Below are positions 1 to 8,820 of a DNA stretch of 43,531 bases, piece after piece. Under the pieces are notes generated by a model. That model saw nothing but the letters and a program-made list of their open reading frames with translations. It was not told where the DNA came from and searched no databases. The position numbers were made by a program, and so were the translations under genes. Location of the stretch: assembly GCA_964404595.1 (NCBI GenBank), contig CAYOKQ010000005.1:1-43531 (forward strand), written 5' to 3'. The stretch is from CAYJXA01 sp964404595 (GTDB taxonomy: Archaea > Nanobdellota > Nanobdellia > Woesearchaeales > GW2011-AR9). The number at the start of each line of letters is the position of its first letter. The stretch's first letter is position 1.

Positions 1-185
1 ATGAACCAAGTAGAAGAGATGGCTAATTGTTCGAGTCCTGATCGCTGTACTTCTTCAATAATTTTTTGTTGCAGATCTTGGGGCTGGATAGGCACTATAT
101 GTACGTCTTCAAGTTGATATGAATCGTTCACCGCAGCAATTTTGGTCTGATTGCTCATGCCGGTGTCAATGGTAAGGACAGACAT
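1..185 (-). CDS. N-terminal part of an unrecognised protein, cut by the window edge
   Basis: Only the first 61 codons are present; the gene runs off the left edge. The protein begins MSVLTIDTGMSNQTKIAAV. The short beta strand followed by D-T-G and a lysine is loosely like the first phosphate-binding loop of actin/Hsp70-type ATPases, but this is too little to assign a family. The ATG at 183-185 (minus strand) lies about 25 nt downstream of a TATA-like TTTTTAAATA, so the transcript is probably leaderless. It points the same way as the formyltransferase gene next to it but has its own promoter. Confidence 0.6.
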   Translation of the reverse strand, partial: MSVLTIDTGMSNQTKIAAVNDSYQLEDVHIVPIQPQDLQQKIIEEVQRSGLEQLAISSTWF

Positions 186-206
186 AGCAACAAATAGATC
201 TAAACC

Positions 207-216
207 TATTTAAAAA
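207..216 (-). promoter_or_regulatory. TATA-box-like promoter for the left-edge gene
   Basis: TTTTTAAATA on the minus strand, centred about 26 nt upstream of the ATG at 185. This spacing recurs throughout the window and fits archaeal leaderless transcription. Confidence 0.55.
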
Positions 217-245
217 GAAAATGGAACTGAAATCGTTTACAATTC

Positions 246-944
246 CTATAACTCTTTATACCTCCTTTTATACTCCTCAAACTTCTGCATTAAAGTGGCT
301 TCTTCCTCCGGCGGAACTGATTTGTAATAATTTCCTTCCTCTACCTTCAAAAATTCTCTCTGTCCTGATTCTACTATTTTTAATGCCTCAATCATCAATA
401 CCTGCTCCAGGTTCTGAATACGTAGAAAAATATCCAGCAGCGTATCATCCTCAAATACCTCAATTTCACGCTGCACAATTAAACTGCCTTGGTCAATCTC
501 CTTGCTGATTAAATGTACGGAAACACCCTGCTTGTATCCTTTGAGAATGGCCCATTTCAGATTGTCCAAACCCCTATTTTGCGGAAGCATGCCCGGATGC
601 ATGTTGAGCACTCCAATTTTAAAGGCGTTAATGATATTTTCTTTCAGGATGCGCGCGCCGAGTATAATCCCCACATCCAAATCATATTTTTTAATAAGTT
701 CTTCACACTCCTGGCTGTTGTGAATAACGACATGATACGGAATTTTAAAACGAGCAGCAATATCTTTGGGATGGCTATACTCTAGTGCTTTTGGCCCTAC
801 CCGAATTTTAGATTGATAAAACTTTAATTCGACTGGATCGGCTGCAAAAATACAGGCGATAGGATAATGATGGAGCAGGAGGGAAAGGATCCCTTCCTGC
901 GTTTTCTTGTGCTTGAAATTATAGGCGAAAATTCCTATTTTCAT
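246..944 (-). CDS. Formyltransferase-family enzyme (sugar- or Fmt-like N-formyltransferase)
   Basis: A 232-aa protein with the formyl_transf fold signature. The catalytic Asn-His-Asp set is visible: N114 and H116 in LNMHPGMLPQNRG and D151 in KEIDQGSLI. It would move a formyl group from 10-formyl-tetrahydrofolate to an amino group. It is shorter than methionyl-tRNA formyltransferase (about 310 aa) and lacks that enzyme's C-terminal OB domain. It overlaps the 3' end of a UDP-GlcNAc 2-epimerase gene by 26 nt and sits in a sugar-gene operon, so N-formylation of an amino sugar is more likely than tRNA formylation (inference). The start follows the MKIGIFAYNF beta strand. The C-terminal 40 residues are charged and may be coiled. 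Confidence 0.85.
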   Translation of the reverse strand: MKIGIFAYNFKHKKTQEGILSLLLHHYPIACIFAADPVELKFYQSKIRVGPKALEYSHPKDIAARFKIPYHVVIHNSQECEELIKKYDLDVGIILGARILKENIINAFKIGVLNMHPGMLPQNRGLDNLKWAILKGYKQGVSVHLISKEIDQGSLIVQREIEVFEDDTLLDIFLRIQNLEQVLMIEALKIVESGQREFLKVEEGNYYKSVPPEEEATLMQKFEEYKRRYKEL

Positions 945-2016
945 GATTTTTGAGGACCTCTATTATTTTTTCACTGACATTTTTATCATATTCAAATGGA
1001 ATATCTTTTATTTTCTGTAAATTGGCATCGTCAAGCAATTCTACTGCTTTTTGCACTATGCCGGCAGTCGTCTGGCCTACTACAAAATTTTTTCCCGCTT
1101 CCACTAATTTTGGCCAACAGGTTTCATTGAGTGGAATTAGGCAAGGAACATTAAAGACAACCGCTTCCTCTTGAACGCCGCCGCTCTCGGAGATGATGAA
1201 CCGACTTTCCGACAATAATTTCAGAAAGGGGATATATTCTACTGGTTTAATAATTTGTATGTTGGGTGATAATTGTAATTGATATACTTCCAGGTATTTC
1301 TTGGTGCGAGGATGGATGGGGAAAACCAAAGGGATATGTCTTGAAATTTGATTGAGGGCTTCAACAATCTGCTGCAGCACTTCTTTTTTTTCGGTGCTCT
1401 CGGCGCGATGAACAGTAACGATTGCATATTTTCCGGCAGTTAATCCTAATTCCTGCAGTATGGTTGAAGCATGGACATACTGAGAATTTCGAATGCAGGC
1501 ATCAAATATGGTGTTGCCGGTGATGGTGATTTTTTCAGCGGGGATTCCCTCATTAAGAAGGTTTTGGCCGCAACGATCATCGGCTGCTAACAAATAATCT
1601 GAAATATGGTCGGCCACGATGCGGTTTATTTCTTCAGGAGACTGGCGGTTAAAATTGCGATCGCCAGCTTCAATGTGACATATTGGAATATGTAATTTCG
1701 CTGCCGCAAGCGAACCGGCAAGAACGGTATTGGTATCTCCCTGCACAATCACCACATCCGGGCGATCGCTCTCGAGGATGGCTTCAATCTTTTCGATCAT
1801 AATCCCGGTTTGTTGTCCCTGTTTACCAGAACCAACGTGTAAGTTATATTTTGGAATAGGCAGGCGCAATTCTTTAAAGAAAATCTGGTCCATCTCGTAA
1901 TCATAATGCTGCCCGGTATGGATAATAAAATGATCGAACGTTTGATGCAACAGCGGAAGCAAGGGGCTTAATTTGATAATCTCTGGTCTTGTTCCCAAAA
2001 TGGTGGCTATTTTCAT
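919..2016 (-). CDS. wecB: UDP-N-acetylglucosamine 2-epimerase (non-hydrolysing)
   Basis: A 365-aa protein of normal length for the family. It begins KIATILGTRPEIIKLSPL and carries HTGQHYDYEM, VIVQGDTNTVLAG, HIEAGDRN, SPEEINR and SESGGVQEEA, which together are diagnostic of the GT-B-fold UDP-GlcNAc 2-epimerases. It interconverts UDP-GlcNAc and UDP-ManNAc, a precursor of surface and N-linked glycans. Its ATG overlaps the TAA of the upstream GT2 gene by one base (TAATG), and its 3' end overlaps the formyltransferase by 26 nt, so the three genes form a tight operon read from the promoter near 2775. Confidence 0.95.
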   Translation of the reverse strand: MKIATILGTRPEIIKLSPLLPLLHQTFDHFIIHTGQHYDYEMDQIFFKELRLPIPKYNLHVGSGKQGQQTGIMIEKIEAILESDRPDVVIVQGDTNTVLAGSLAAAKLHIPICHIEAGDRNFNRQSPEEINRIVADHISDYLLAADDRCGQNLLNEGIPAEKITITGNTIFDACIRNSQYVHASTILQELGLTAGKYAIVTVHRAESTEKKEVLQQIVEALNQISRHIPLVFPIHPRTKKYLEVYQLQLSPNIQIIKPVEYIPFLKLLSESRFIISESGGVQEEAVVFNVPCLIPLNETCWPKLVEAGKNFVVGQTTAGIVQKAVELLDDANLQKIKDIPFEYDKNVSEKIIEVLKNHENRNFRL

Positions 2017-2750
2017 TACGTTTTACCCGCGAGTTTATGCCTCATAATGGTGCCCATGAGTGAAAGATGGTCTTTAATTACTTTTATTGGAATCATCTTC
2101 ATTTTAGACTGGCCAAATTTTCTTACCTGCAGTTCCGCTGGAAGTTCTTTGACGGCGTATCCTTGAAGCATTGCTTTGACTAATAATTCGGTAACTCCCA
2201 GAAAATTATTTCTTTCAAAAGAAGTGTTCTGGATGACCTTTTTTTTATATACCCGCACCATGGCGGTATATGTATATAAATTCCAATCGAGCAATAGCCG
2301 ATATAAAAATGAGGCCCCTTTACTTAAAAAAATCCTATATGCTGGAACATTGCTCACCTTGCCTTGCGGATGGTATGGGGAGACGGTCACGATATCCGTT
2401 TTTTCATCGATCATATCCAGTAAAGGCACGAATAAGGCCGGATCATAGGTGCAATCACTATCTAATGCTGCAATATAATCGCCTGTTGCGTGGGTAAATC
2501 CAGTTCGCAGCGCCGCACCCAAATTTTTATTTTTTTCATGAGTTATAATCTTTGCCACGGGATTGCTGCCAAAATATTGCTGCAACAATTGATTGGTGTT
2601 ATCACTACTGCCATCGTCAACGAAAATAAGTTCGATGAGATATTCTTTTTCCAGCTTTTGGAGTGCCGGGCTTAGCTTTTGAGCCAAATGGGGAATGCCT
2701 TCTTCTTCATTATAGCAGGGGATGACGATGGAGAGGCTCTTGGTAGTCAT
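2016..2750 (-). CDS. GT2 family glycosyltransferase (DPM1/undecaprenyl-phosphate glycosyltransferase-like)
   Basis: A GT-A-fold transferase of 244 aa starting MTTKSLSIVIPCYNEEEG. It has FVDDGSSDNT, the metal-binding D-S-D in AALDSDCTYDP, and a C-terminal basic segment with FGQSKM that is typical of polyprenyl-phosphate sugar synthases. It probably loads a sugar onto a polyprenyl phosphate or transfers one from a nucleotide sugar. A longer frame runs up to 2810, but the ATG at 2750 starts just before the first beta strand and lies about 25 nt from a TATA-like box at 2771-2780, so I prefer it. First gene of the minus-strand operon with wecB and the formyltransferase. Confidence 0.88.
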   Translation of the reverse strand: MTTKSLSIVIPCYNEEEGIPHLAQKLSPALQKLEKEYLIELIFVDDGSSDNTNQLLQQYFGSNPVAKIITHEKNKNLGAALRTGFTHATGDYIAALDSDCTYDPALFVPLLDMIDEKTDIVTVSPYHPQGKVSNVPAYRIFLSKGASFLYRLLLDWNLYTYTAMVRVYKKKVIQNTSFERNNFLGVTELLVKAMLQGYAVKELPAELQVRKFGQSKMKMIPIKVIKDHLSLMGTIMRHKLAGKT

Positions 2751-2770
2751 GATTTTTGAATCGAGATGGC

Positions 2771-2780
2771 GGTTTAAAAG
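2771..2780 (-). promoter_or_regulatory. TATA-box-like promoter of the GT2-wecB-formyltransferase operon
   Basis: CTTTTAAACC on the minus strand, about 25 nt before the ATG at 2750. It supports a leaderless start there rather than at 2810. Confidence 0.55.
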
Positions 2781-2811
2781 GTTTATGATTTTCAGACTTG
2801 TGATTAACAAT

Positions 2812-2821
2812 CTTTATAATA
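2812..2821 (+). promoter_or_regulatory. TATA-box-like promoter of the divergent GT-C gene
   Basis: CTTTATAATA about 26 nt upstream of the ATG at 2843. Together with the minus-strand box at 2771-2780 it makes 2751-2842 a divergent promoter region. Confidence 0.5.
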
Positions 2822-2842
2822 TAACCTTTTTAAGAAAAAGTG

Positions 2843-4306
2843 ATGGTTTCATCAAAAGTTATCATCAGGCTTCTGATAGGGATATTAATCTTAGGATTAT
2901 TCTTGCGAGCATATAATCTAGACACAGAAAGTTTGTGGATAGATGAAGCTTTTTCTACGCGTATTGCGAGTTCGGAGAATATTAAAGATGTTATTGTTGG
3001 CGTGTCGCACACAGAAGCTGCTCCTCCCGGATATTATGTCTTGTTCCATTATTGGATAGAAATATTTGGTAATTCCATGTTTGTGGTACGGTTATTGTCA
3101 GTCGTGTGGAGCATAATGGCAATCCTCATATTATTTTTGCTGGTAAGGATGCTGCTCAATACAAGAATAGCACTGCTGGCATCATTATTCATGGCTACTT
3201 CCATGCTGCAGATAGAATATGCACAAGAGGCGAGGATATATGCACTGTTTACTTTTTTGTCTATTGCTAGTGTTTATTTTTTTGTGAAATGGTATAAAGA
3301 CAGAAGTAATTTTCACCTTGCGTTATATGCTTTGTTGGCTGTAGCTTCTTTTTATGTCAATTATTTGACCTTCTTCATTATATTGGGGTGTTCCTTGTTT
3401 GTGTACTCCAAGGAACGCTGGCAAAATCATAACTGGTGGCTAGCTAACGTGGTGGTGGCATTATTGTCCCTCCCTCTGATGCCACTTATTTTGACACAAT
3501 TTGTAACCTTGAATACTGGGCTGTCCACTACATTGATAAACAAAGGTGTCCCGGTGTTCCTTGCTCACTTAGGATTATTTTTATTTTTGCTGCCTGCTTT
3601 AGTGTTAACTATTGCACTTTCTGTTTTACTGTCTAGAACTATACTACGAGCACATATTTTGAAGATTGATGATTATTTTTTTTATTTAATGTTACTGGTT
3701 GGGATTGCATACATGTATGTTTCCATAAAACCATTTATACTTGCCGGCATTCCATTTATTCGCGTACCCATAACCAATTCCTATTTTCTAATCCGGCATT
3801 CCTTTTTTTTGGTACCTTTATGGTATGTCTATTTAGGGTATAAAGTTGACCAATATTTTGCTCGTGGCAGAAAATATATGGCTGTAGCTATTGTGGGAAT
3901 GGTGTTGTTTTTTAGCTTTTTTGCACTGCACCAATATTATGTCCAGCCCACGAAAGCGCAATGGCAGGAAGCAATCCAATTCATAGAAGAGAATTCACAG
4001 TCAGAGAAAGTGTTAGTGTTGCTTGATAAAGGCGGTCAGTCCAATGAATTTCTGTTTCGATATTATGCGCCGGATGATTGGCTGCTATTACGTTTGACTT
4101 GGGCGGATACCTGGCGTGATTTTCAGCAGGTTGATGAGGAAAGATTATTTGGATTGCTGGAGAAGACGGATGGATTCTGGCTGATGTTGTCGCGGAATCA
4201 AAAGACAGGGTATTATTATCGGGATTTATTGGATGAGAAGTATGTTAGAGTCCAGAGTAAAGAATTGTATCAGATCAGGGTATATGAATATCAGGGAAAA
4301 AAATAG
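2843..4306 (+). CDS. GT-C membrane glycosyltransferase (GT39/ArnT/PMT-like, PF13231 type)
   Basis: A polytopic protein of 487 aa with about ten hydrophobic segments and a soluble C-terminal domain. Early in the chain it has LWIDEAFSTR, where the acidic D-E of the first extracytoplasmic loop is the usual catalytic site, followed by HTEAAPPGYYVL and QEARIYALF, which are characteristic of the PMT_2 family. Such enzymes transfer a sugar from a polyprenyl-phosphate donor to a lipid or protein on the outer face of the membrane. The frame can open at GTG 2840, but ATG 2843 fits the upstream TATA spacing. The GT2 transferase in the divergent operon could supply the lipid-linked donor (inference). Confidence 0.82.
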   Translation: MVSSKVIIRLLIGILILGLFLRAYNLDTESLWIDEAFSTRIASSENIKDVIVGVSHTEAAPPGYYVLFHYWIEIFGNSMFVVRLLSVVWSIMAILILFLLVRMLLNTRIALLASLFMATSMLQIEYAQEARIYALFTFLSIASVYFFVKWYKDRSNFHLALYALLAVASFYVNYLTFFIILGCSLFVYSKERWQNHNWWLANVVVALLSLPLMPLILTQFVTLNTGLSTTLINKGVPVFLAHLGLFLFLLPALVLTIALSVLLSRTILRAHILKIDDYFFYLMLLVGIAYMYVSIKPFILAGIPFIRVPITNSYFLIRHSFFLVPLWYVYLGYKVDQYFARGRKYMAVAIVGMVLFFSFFALHQYYVQPTKAQWQEAIQFIEENSQSEKVLVLLDKGGQSNEFLFRYYAPDDWLLLRLTWADTWRDFQQVDEERLFGLLEKTDGFWLMLSRNQKTGYYYRDLLDEKYVRVQSKELYQIRVYEYQGKK

Positions 4307-4322
4307 AAAAAGCAGGCTTAAC

Positions 4323-4332
4323 TTTTATAAAT
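4323..4332 (+). promoter_or_regulatory. TATA-box-like promoter
   Basis: TTTATAAATA, the best archaeal TATA match in the window, lies 32-41 nt upstream of the ATG at 4364. A five-codon ATG...TAG frame (4346-4363) lies in the predicted short leader and ends directly before that ATG. Confidence 0.55.
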
Positions 4333-4363
4333 ACGATAGATTTTAATGAGTTATTGGGAATAG

Positions 4364-5353
4364 ATGTTCTTAAATATGGTTTTGCGATATAATGGAACAA
4401 TAGAACAATTACGTCAGGAAGTAGCTGCGGCTCAAGATACAGTGAACACGGTTTATCAGCGTCTTCTTGGTAAAGAGGCCTACGCCTGGCTTGACCGACT
4501 AAGTGCAAAGGTATTTAGTAATCAAAATGATTTTGTTACCGCTCAAGAGATAGTCGCAAACGGAGGCAAAATTGAAGATCAGATTTTATTTGGCACGGAT
4601 ATATCTTCACGTATCCTTTCCGATGGCACCTTGGCCGACCACGGCAAAAAAATATCAGTAATTTATAGCATCTTTATTGATGAAGAAATATCTTCCGCTG
4701 ATTCTTACCTTGTTCGTTATGTACAGCAGTTTACTAAATTTGCTTTATCGGCACTGCAAGAAACACCTTTGCAGATCGGATATCACGTGATTAGGCAAAA
4801 TATTGGGGAATATAGCCCTTTATTGGAAGATCTTATTCAGCACCTTGTAGCAAATGATTCTTTTTCTGTTCCCAAGCGCGGCAATTTATTAAACCTAGGG
4901 ATGTATAACTTATTTTTGCATCGATATGAGGAGGATGCCAGGGAGATATTAAATACACAAATCTTCGCTGCTTTAGGCTTAGAAAAAGAACTTTCCTGGG
5001 TCCGGGGAGAAGAACAATCCTTTGTTAAAGTCGATATCGACATTCCCGCCGATTCTTTTCCATCCAGGATTCACATTCCTCTTCATTACATCTTTGCCAG
5101 AACGCCACAAGGAAAGAAGAATTATATGTTGTTTGTTCCTGGGAACGGTGAATCTCTGTTATTCAAAGGGCGCAGCGACAGAGAGATTATTCAGACGATT
5201 ATTAACTGGAAAGATAATTTGCCGCCAGCAGACCTTTCTTTTGGATCTTCATTTATCGATAATTTTCATCAATCTTTAAAGTCAATTCAATGTACATTTA
5301 CACCTTTTCATGAGACGTTGGAAGGTGAAAATATACCAAGAGGGCGTAACTGA
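4364..5353 (+). CDS. Protein of unknown function (329 aa)
   Basis: I do not recognise a family. The protein is soluble-looking, with no signal peptide and no membrane segment. Residues 10-35 (IEQLRQEVAAAQDTVNTVYQ) could form a short coiled coil; the rest alternates predicted helices with a beta-rich segment around residues 215-260 (VKVDIDIPAD, RIHIPLHYIFA). A strong TATA-like box precedes it, and the next gene starts 20 nt downstream behind its own GGAGG, so the two are probably cotranscribed with the HAD and SDR genes. The start at 4364 follows a five-codon upstream frame with no spacer. Confidence 0.7.
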   Translation: MFLNMVLRYNGTIEQLRQEVAAAQDTVNTVYQRLLGKEAYAWLDRLSAKVFSNQNDFVTAQEIVANGGKIEDQILFGTDISSRILSDGTLADHGKKISVIYSIFIDEEISSADSYLVRYVQQFTKFALSALQETPLQIGYHVIRQNIGEYSPLLEDLIQHLVANDSFSVPKRGNLLNLGMYNLFLHRYEEDAREILNTQIFAALGLEKELSWVRGEEQSFVKVDIDIPADSFPSRIHIPLHYIFARTPQGKKNYMLFVPGNGESLLFKGRSDREIIQTIINWKDNLPPADLSFGSSFIDNFHQSLKSIQCTFTPFHETLEGENIPRGRN

Positions 5354-5373
5354 TACAATGCGGAGGCTAGACA

Positions 5374-6269
5374 ATGGAAAGAATAATACATTTTGGAATT
5401 GAGCAGACTTTTAATGTCATTGAAAGAAAACCATGCTATGATCATATCCTGATCAAGAAAGGAAAAGGAAGAGGGGACACTGAAACGGGAGTACAATCCT
5501 CTTTTGATGAGAAAGTTCGTGAACTCGATGCGCTGGCTGCAAGTGGCAAAATGGAACCTCGGGATTGGAAATGCCGCTATGATGGATATACTTGGGGTGG
5601 GTCTCGGTTTGTCGAAGGGATGGAGNNNNNNNNNNAGTGATGGGAAATGGTTTGGATATTAACATTGGTCCAACATCTTGGGAAGAATGGCGAAAAGATT
5701 ACACTCGTACAGAACAAGAGGCCGCTGCACTGCAAACATTAGGGAAAGATCAGCACAATGATTCGGGATTCTATATGTCAAATGGCCTTGGAGCAGCTGT
5801 ACTTACAATGTCTCGTGAAGGAAGTGTGGTTGTTGGCGTGCGCAAGAGTGATTCTTACGACGGGGCTATTCATGGTGCAGCAGGATGGATGACTTTTGAT
5901 AGGGATGTTTCTAAAATTAACCCCTTTGAAGATGCATATCGTGAATTAGGAGAAGAATTAGCCATTAAATCTGCTGATGTTTCCATCATGAATTTGATTG
6001 GATTAGTGGCCTATCCCAAAACTCTCGAAGCTGATTTCGTCTTTATCGCTCGAACTGATAAGGAAAATGAGTATTTCACTTCCGGTGCTTGGAAAGGAGC
6101 TGTTGATGCGAAAGAGCATCGCGATTTGGTTGTACTTAGCAATCCTGCTCAAATTGAAATTTTGCTGCGAGAAGGAAAAATTCCTGCTAATGATAAAAAA
6201 TATGAAGTCTTAGCGTCAACAGCCTATGGGTTGGAGCAATTGGCGCTGCATTGGGACAAATTACGGTGA
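5374..6269 (+). CDS. NUDIX-like hydrolase gene interrupted by a scaffold gap
   Basis: Two open frames meet at the Ns. The left part (5374-5625, starting MERIIHFGIEQTFNVIERK) is open into the gap; the right part (5636-6269) is open from the gap in another frame, with no clear start of its own. The simplest reading is one gene whose missing length is not really 10 nt. The right part holds a degenerate NUDIX box: GAAGWMTF, then a spacer, then AYRELGEELAI, where R-E-x-x-E-E fits but the upstream Glu of the consensus is not in place. NUDIX enzymes cleave nucleoside diphosphates linked to another group; the substrate is unknown here. A Shine-Dalgarno GGAGG lies about 10 nt before the ATG. Two separate genes remain possible. 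Confidence 0.6.
5626..5635. other. Assembly gap (10 Ns)
   Basis: Ten Ns inside a coding region. The frames on either side differ, so the gap length is nominal and the gene model across it is unreliable. Confidence 0.99.
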
Positions 6270-6278
6270 GCAATAGTC

Positions 6279-6959
6279 ATGAATAACAATAACGCTTTCA
6301 TCTTTGATATTGACGGAACGTTAGTACGTCTTCACCCCATCTGGGAAAAGACCTATAATTCTCTCTATCAGGATAGATACGGATTTACCTTAACTGAAGC
6401 AGAAATGAAAAGCATGTTTGGCCCGCCGGAATTGGAGTGCCATACAAATATTCTGAAAGGACGAGGGATGTACAATTGGGTCCAGGCACATGCTTTGGTA
6501 TCCGAAACCGAGAAAACAATGCTTGCAACATTGGCCTCAACCAATGTGCGTAATTATACTATTCCCGGTGCACGTGAGTGCTTGCAGGAATTACACCAGA
6601 CCAGAGCTGCGCTCGCGTGCGCTACTGGCAACATCGAGAGTATTGCCAAAAAAATTCTAGCTCGTGCCGAACTGCAGGATTATTTTCCCGTTGTTTCATA
6701 TTCTACTGTAGAAACTGTGTCCAGGACACAGATCGTAGAGAGAGCAAAAAAAGAATTAGAGCAGCATTATCAAAGGGAATTCGAGCCGACACACACATAT
6801 GTAATTGGTGACACCCCTATGGATGTTAGGGCAGCACGTGAATTAGGATATAAAGCAATTGCGGTAGCTACGGGGAATTATTGGGCACGTGATTTAGCCC
6901 TCTGCGAACCAGATAAATTAATATTAGATCTACGCTCGCTGTTGCATGAAATTTCATAA
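6279..6959 (+). CDS. HAD-superfamily phosphatase (phosphoglycolate-phosphatase-like)
   Basis: A 226-aa HAD hydrolase. Motif I is FIFDIDGTLV with nucleophile D10 and acid/base D12; motif II is T116 in ACATGN; motif IV is GDTPMDVRAA with D178 and D182. The insertion between motif I and motif II is helical, as in the C1-cap PGP/Gph group. It removes phosphate from a small molecule; which one cannot be told from sequence. A GGTGAG Shine-Dalgarno (6266-6271) overlaps the end of the NUDIX-like gene and the ATG is 7 nt further on, so the genes are cotranscribed. Confidence 0.85.
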   Translation: MNNNNAFIFDIDGTLVRLHPIWEKTYNSLYQDRYGFTLTEAEMKSMFGPPELECHTNILKGRGMYNWVQAHALVSETEKTMLATLASTNVRNYTIPGARECLQELHQTRAALACATGNIESIAKKILARAELQDYFPVVSYSTVETVSRTQIVERAKKELEQHYQREFEPTHTYVIGDTPMDVRAARELGYKAIAVATGNYWARDLALCEPDKLILDLRSLLHEIS

Positions 6960-6995
6960 ATCTTAAAAATGGTGGTTGCCCCCGGAGATTATTGT

Positions 6996-7058
6996 ATGGA
7001 AGAATTGAGAGGAAAATTCGGAGATACTTATTCCTCATTTTGGGAGACTAATGATTGA
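6996..7058 (+). CDS. Possible 20-aa small ORF between the HAD and SDR genes
   Basis: ATG at 6996 follows a GGAG (6984-6987) at a workable distance and encodes MEELRGKFGDTYSSFWETND, ending 2 nt before the SDR start codon. An in-frame ATG at 6969 would give 29 aa. It fills an otherwise empty 100-nt gap and could couple translation to the SDR gene. No homologue is recognised, and chance is possible. Confidence 0.25.
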   Translation: MEELRGKFGDTYSSFWETND

Positions 7059-7060
7059 AC

Positions 7061-7843
7061 ATGTATACCCTTGAAGGAAAAGTGTTGTATGTAACCGGAG
7101 CCGCTCGTGGACTTGCAAAAGCGATTGCTACTCGGTTTCTCCAAGAAGGGGCGGTTATTTCTACATTTGATTCTCATGCTGATAATTTAGCGAAAACTAT
7201 GGAGGAATGGAATGCGGGTGATCGTGTCATTTCTTATGTAGGGGACGTTCGCAATCGAAATCAAGTACAAGAATCAGTAGATCTAGCTGTTGCGAAATAC
7301 GGCCGCATTGACGTGCTGGCCAATGTTGCGGGAATTGCGCAAGAAGATGAATTTCTAAGCATTACTCCTGATGATTGGCAGCGTATTATTGACATTAATC
7401 TAACCGGGGTTTTTAATGTGGCACAGATTGTCTCTCGGCAAATGGTAAAACAACAATCTGGTTCTATTATTAATATGGCCAGTAAAAATGGTTTTCGTGC
7501 AGAAGTAAAATATGGGCATTATAATGCCAGCAAAGCAGGAGTTATTTTACTCACACAAACCATGGCGATTGAGTTAGCGCAATACAACATTCGAGTGAAT
7601 GCGGTTGCACCAGGATATATTTTAACACCCCTGGCACAAGAAATTGATCCCCCTGCATTTATGGATTTTTACAAACAGCGATTAATCCCTCTCAACCGAC
7701 TGGGAACCCCCGAGGATGTTGCCCGAGCCTTTGCTTTTTTAGCAAGTGATGATGCAGCCTTTATAACCGGCCACACTCTGGTAATTGATGGCGGGCAGAG
7801 TGTTCATGATGGACGAAAGATAGATGCATATCCTCCAAAATAA
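7061..7843 (+). CDS. Short-chain dehydrogenase/reductase (classical SDR)
   Basis: An NAD(P)-dependent oxidoreductase of 260 aa. The Rossmann loop is TGAARGLA near residue 12, the structural motif N-V-A-G follows at about 88, the catalytic Ser is in INMASKNG, and the YxxxK pair is Y154/K158 (HYNASKAG). It ends with the family's usual FITGHTLVIDGG. The third glycine of TGxxxGxG is Ala here, which is tolerated in some members. Substrate unknown; the sequence resembles FabG/glucose-dehydrogenase-like enzymes. The frame opens at TTG 7055, but ATG 7061 is more likely, preceded by GGGAG at 7041-7045. It is the last gene of the 4364-7843 transcription unit and faces the minus-strand gene at 7862. Confidence 0.9.
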   Translation: MYTLEGKVLYVTGAARGLAKAIATRFLQEGAVISTFDSHADNLAKTMEEWNAGDRVISYVGDVRNRNQVQESVDLAVAKYGRIDVLANVAGIAQEDEFLSITPDDWQRIIDINLTGVFNVAQIVSRQMVKQQSGSIINMASKNGFRAEVKYGHYNASKAGVILLTQTMAIELAQYNIRVNAVAPGYILTPLAQEIDPPAFMDFYKQRLIPLNRLGTPEDVARAFAFLASDDAAFITGHTLVIDGGQSVHDGRKIDAYPPK

Positions 7844-7861
7844 TTCTTTTGAAAAATTTAT

Positions 7862-8770
7862 TTAATTTTCTAACTTCGTCACGTCTTTTACTCTAAGACT
7901 TTCTTGCAAGCTTGGCAATCCTTTCTGCCTAAAAAAGCGGTTCATGGTTGGTCCACTTAAATATAATCTCTCACTATTAATAATACATAATCCACGTAGA
8001 CCGTAAATTTCCTCTGCTGTCAAGCGCTGGGCATAGAAGTTAGCCAGGGGCACAAATTTTCCGCTTTGGTTATCTTTGGGAGGGCTTATTTCTTTAAGGA
8101 CCTCTTCTACCATAAATTCCATCATTGAACGTGCATATAAGTCATCATCTATTCTTCCGGTTCTTCTATACTGGGCAACCATTTGAATCTCGTGACTTAT
8201 TGGATAATTTTCAGTTGGGAATACCGCTTGAATTGTGGCACCTTCTCGTTGCAGGAACTCTGGAACATCAAACTGTCGATGATATTCCAATAAAGCGGCT
8301 GTGGAAGTTTCGAGAGCCAGAATTTGTTGGGTGACTCTTTGGTTTAAATTTTGCAAATAATAGTCCCACTTTTCAAGAAAATGAAGCATGGCATCCTTAG
8401 ATATTTTTTCGTTCATGGAGGTAAAATATGCTCCTTGCGCTTCATTTTTATCTTCGGCAATCCGCGGATCAATGGCTGTTTTTTCAAAACGAATAGAAAC
8501 CTCTCTTCCCCTACTTACTTTACGCAGGAAGCGAAATAAGCTTGGTATATATGCATCGCCTATAAAATGTTCTTTCATATGTGGGGGATATTTTCCAGTG
8601 TGCACAAATCCATTGGCAAGCGTATTTGCTTTAGCAACCACTTCTTCCAGATGCGATTCTGCGGTTAACTTCGAAACAAAAATATTCTCTGCTCTTTGTA
8701 ATGTTTCTTGAGCTCTTGAAGTAAAGTCCCCCTGATATGTATGGAAATAAACCGCTATTTGTTTATTCAT
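7862..8770 (-). CDS. Protein of unknown function (302 aa)
   Basis: Not recognised. Soluble-looking, with no signal peptide or membrane span. It starts MNKQIAVYFHTYQGDFTSRA, has a helical middle (KISKDAMLHFLEKWDYYLQN and following) and a C-terminal part with AEEIYGLRGLCIINSERLYL and FRQKGLPSLQES, which could be a small winged-helix or substrate-binding region. It is convergent with the SDR gene (18 nt apart) and divergent from the DPM1-like gene. A TATA-like ATTTATAAG (8800-8792, minus strand) lies about 26 nt upstream of the ATG, so it is its own transcription unit. Confidence 0.72.
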   Translation of the reverse strand: MNKQIAVYFHTYQGDFTSRAQETLQRAENIFVSKLTAESHLEEVVAKANTLANGFVHTGKYPPHMKEHFIGDAYIPSLFRFLRKVSRGREVSIRFEKTAIDPRIAEDKNEAQGAYFTSMNEKISKDAMLHFLEKWDYYLQNLNQRVTQQILALETSTAALLEYHRQFDVPEFLQREGATIQAVFPTENYPISHEIQMVAQYRRTGRIDDDLYARSMMEFMVEEVLKEISPPKDNQSGKFVPLANFYAQRLTAEEIYGLRGLCIINSERLYLSGPTMNRFFRQKGLPSLQESLRVKDVTKLEN

Positions 8771-8791
8771 AGGACTACTTCATAGTACTTA

Positions 8792-8800
8792 CTTATAAAT
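8792..8800 (-). promoter_or_regulatory. TATA-box-like promoter of the 302-aa unknown gene
   Basis: ATTTATAAG on the minus strand, about 26 nt before the ATG at 8770. Confidence 0.55.
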
Positions 8801-8820
8801 CTTTTTAGATATCGCACCAT

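Noticed and set aside
246..944. Methionyl-tRNA formyltransferase (fmt)
   Set aside because: The protein lacks the C-terminal domain, archaea generally initiate with unformylated Met, and the gene overlaps a sugar epimerase.
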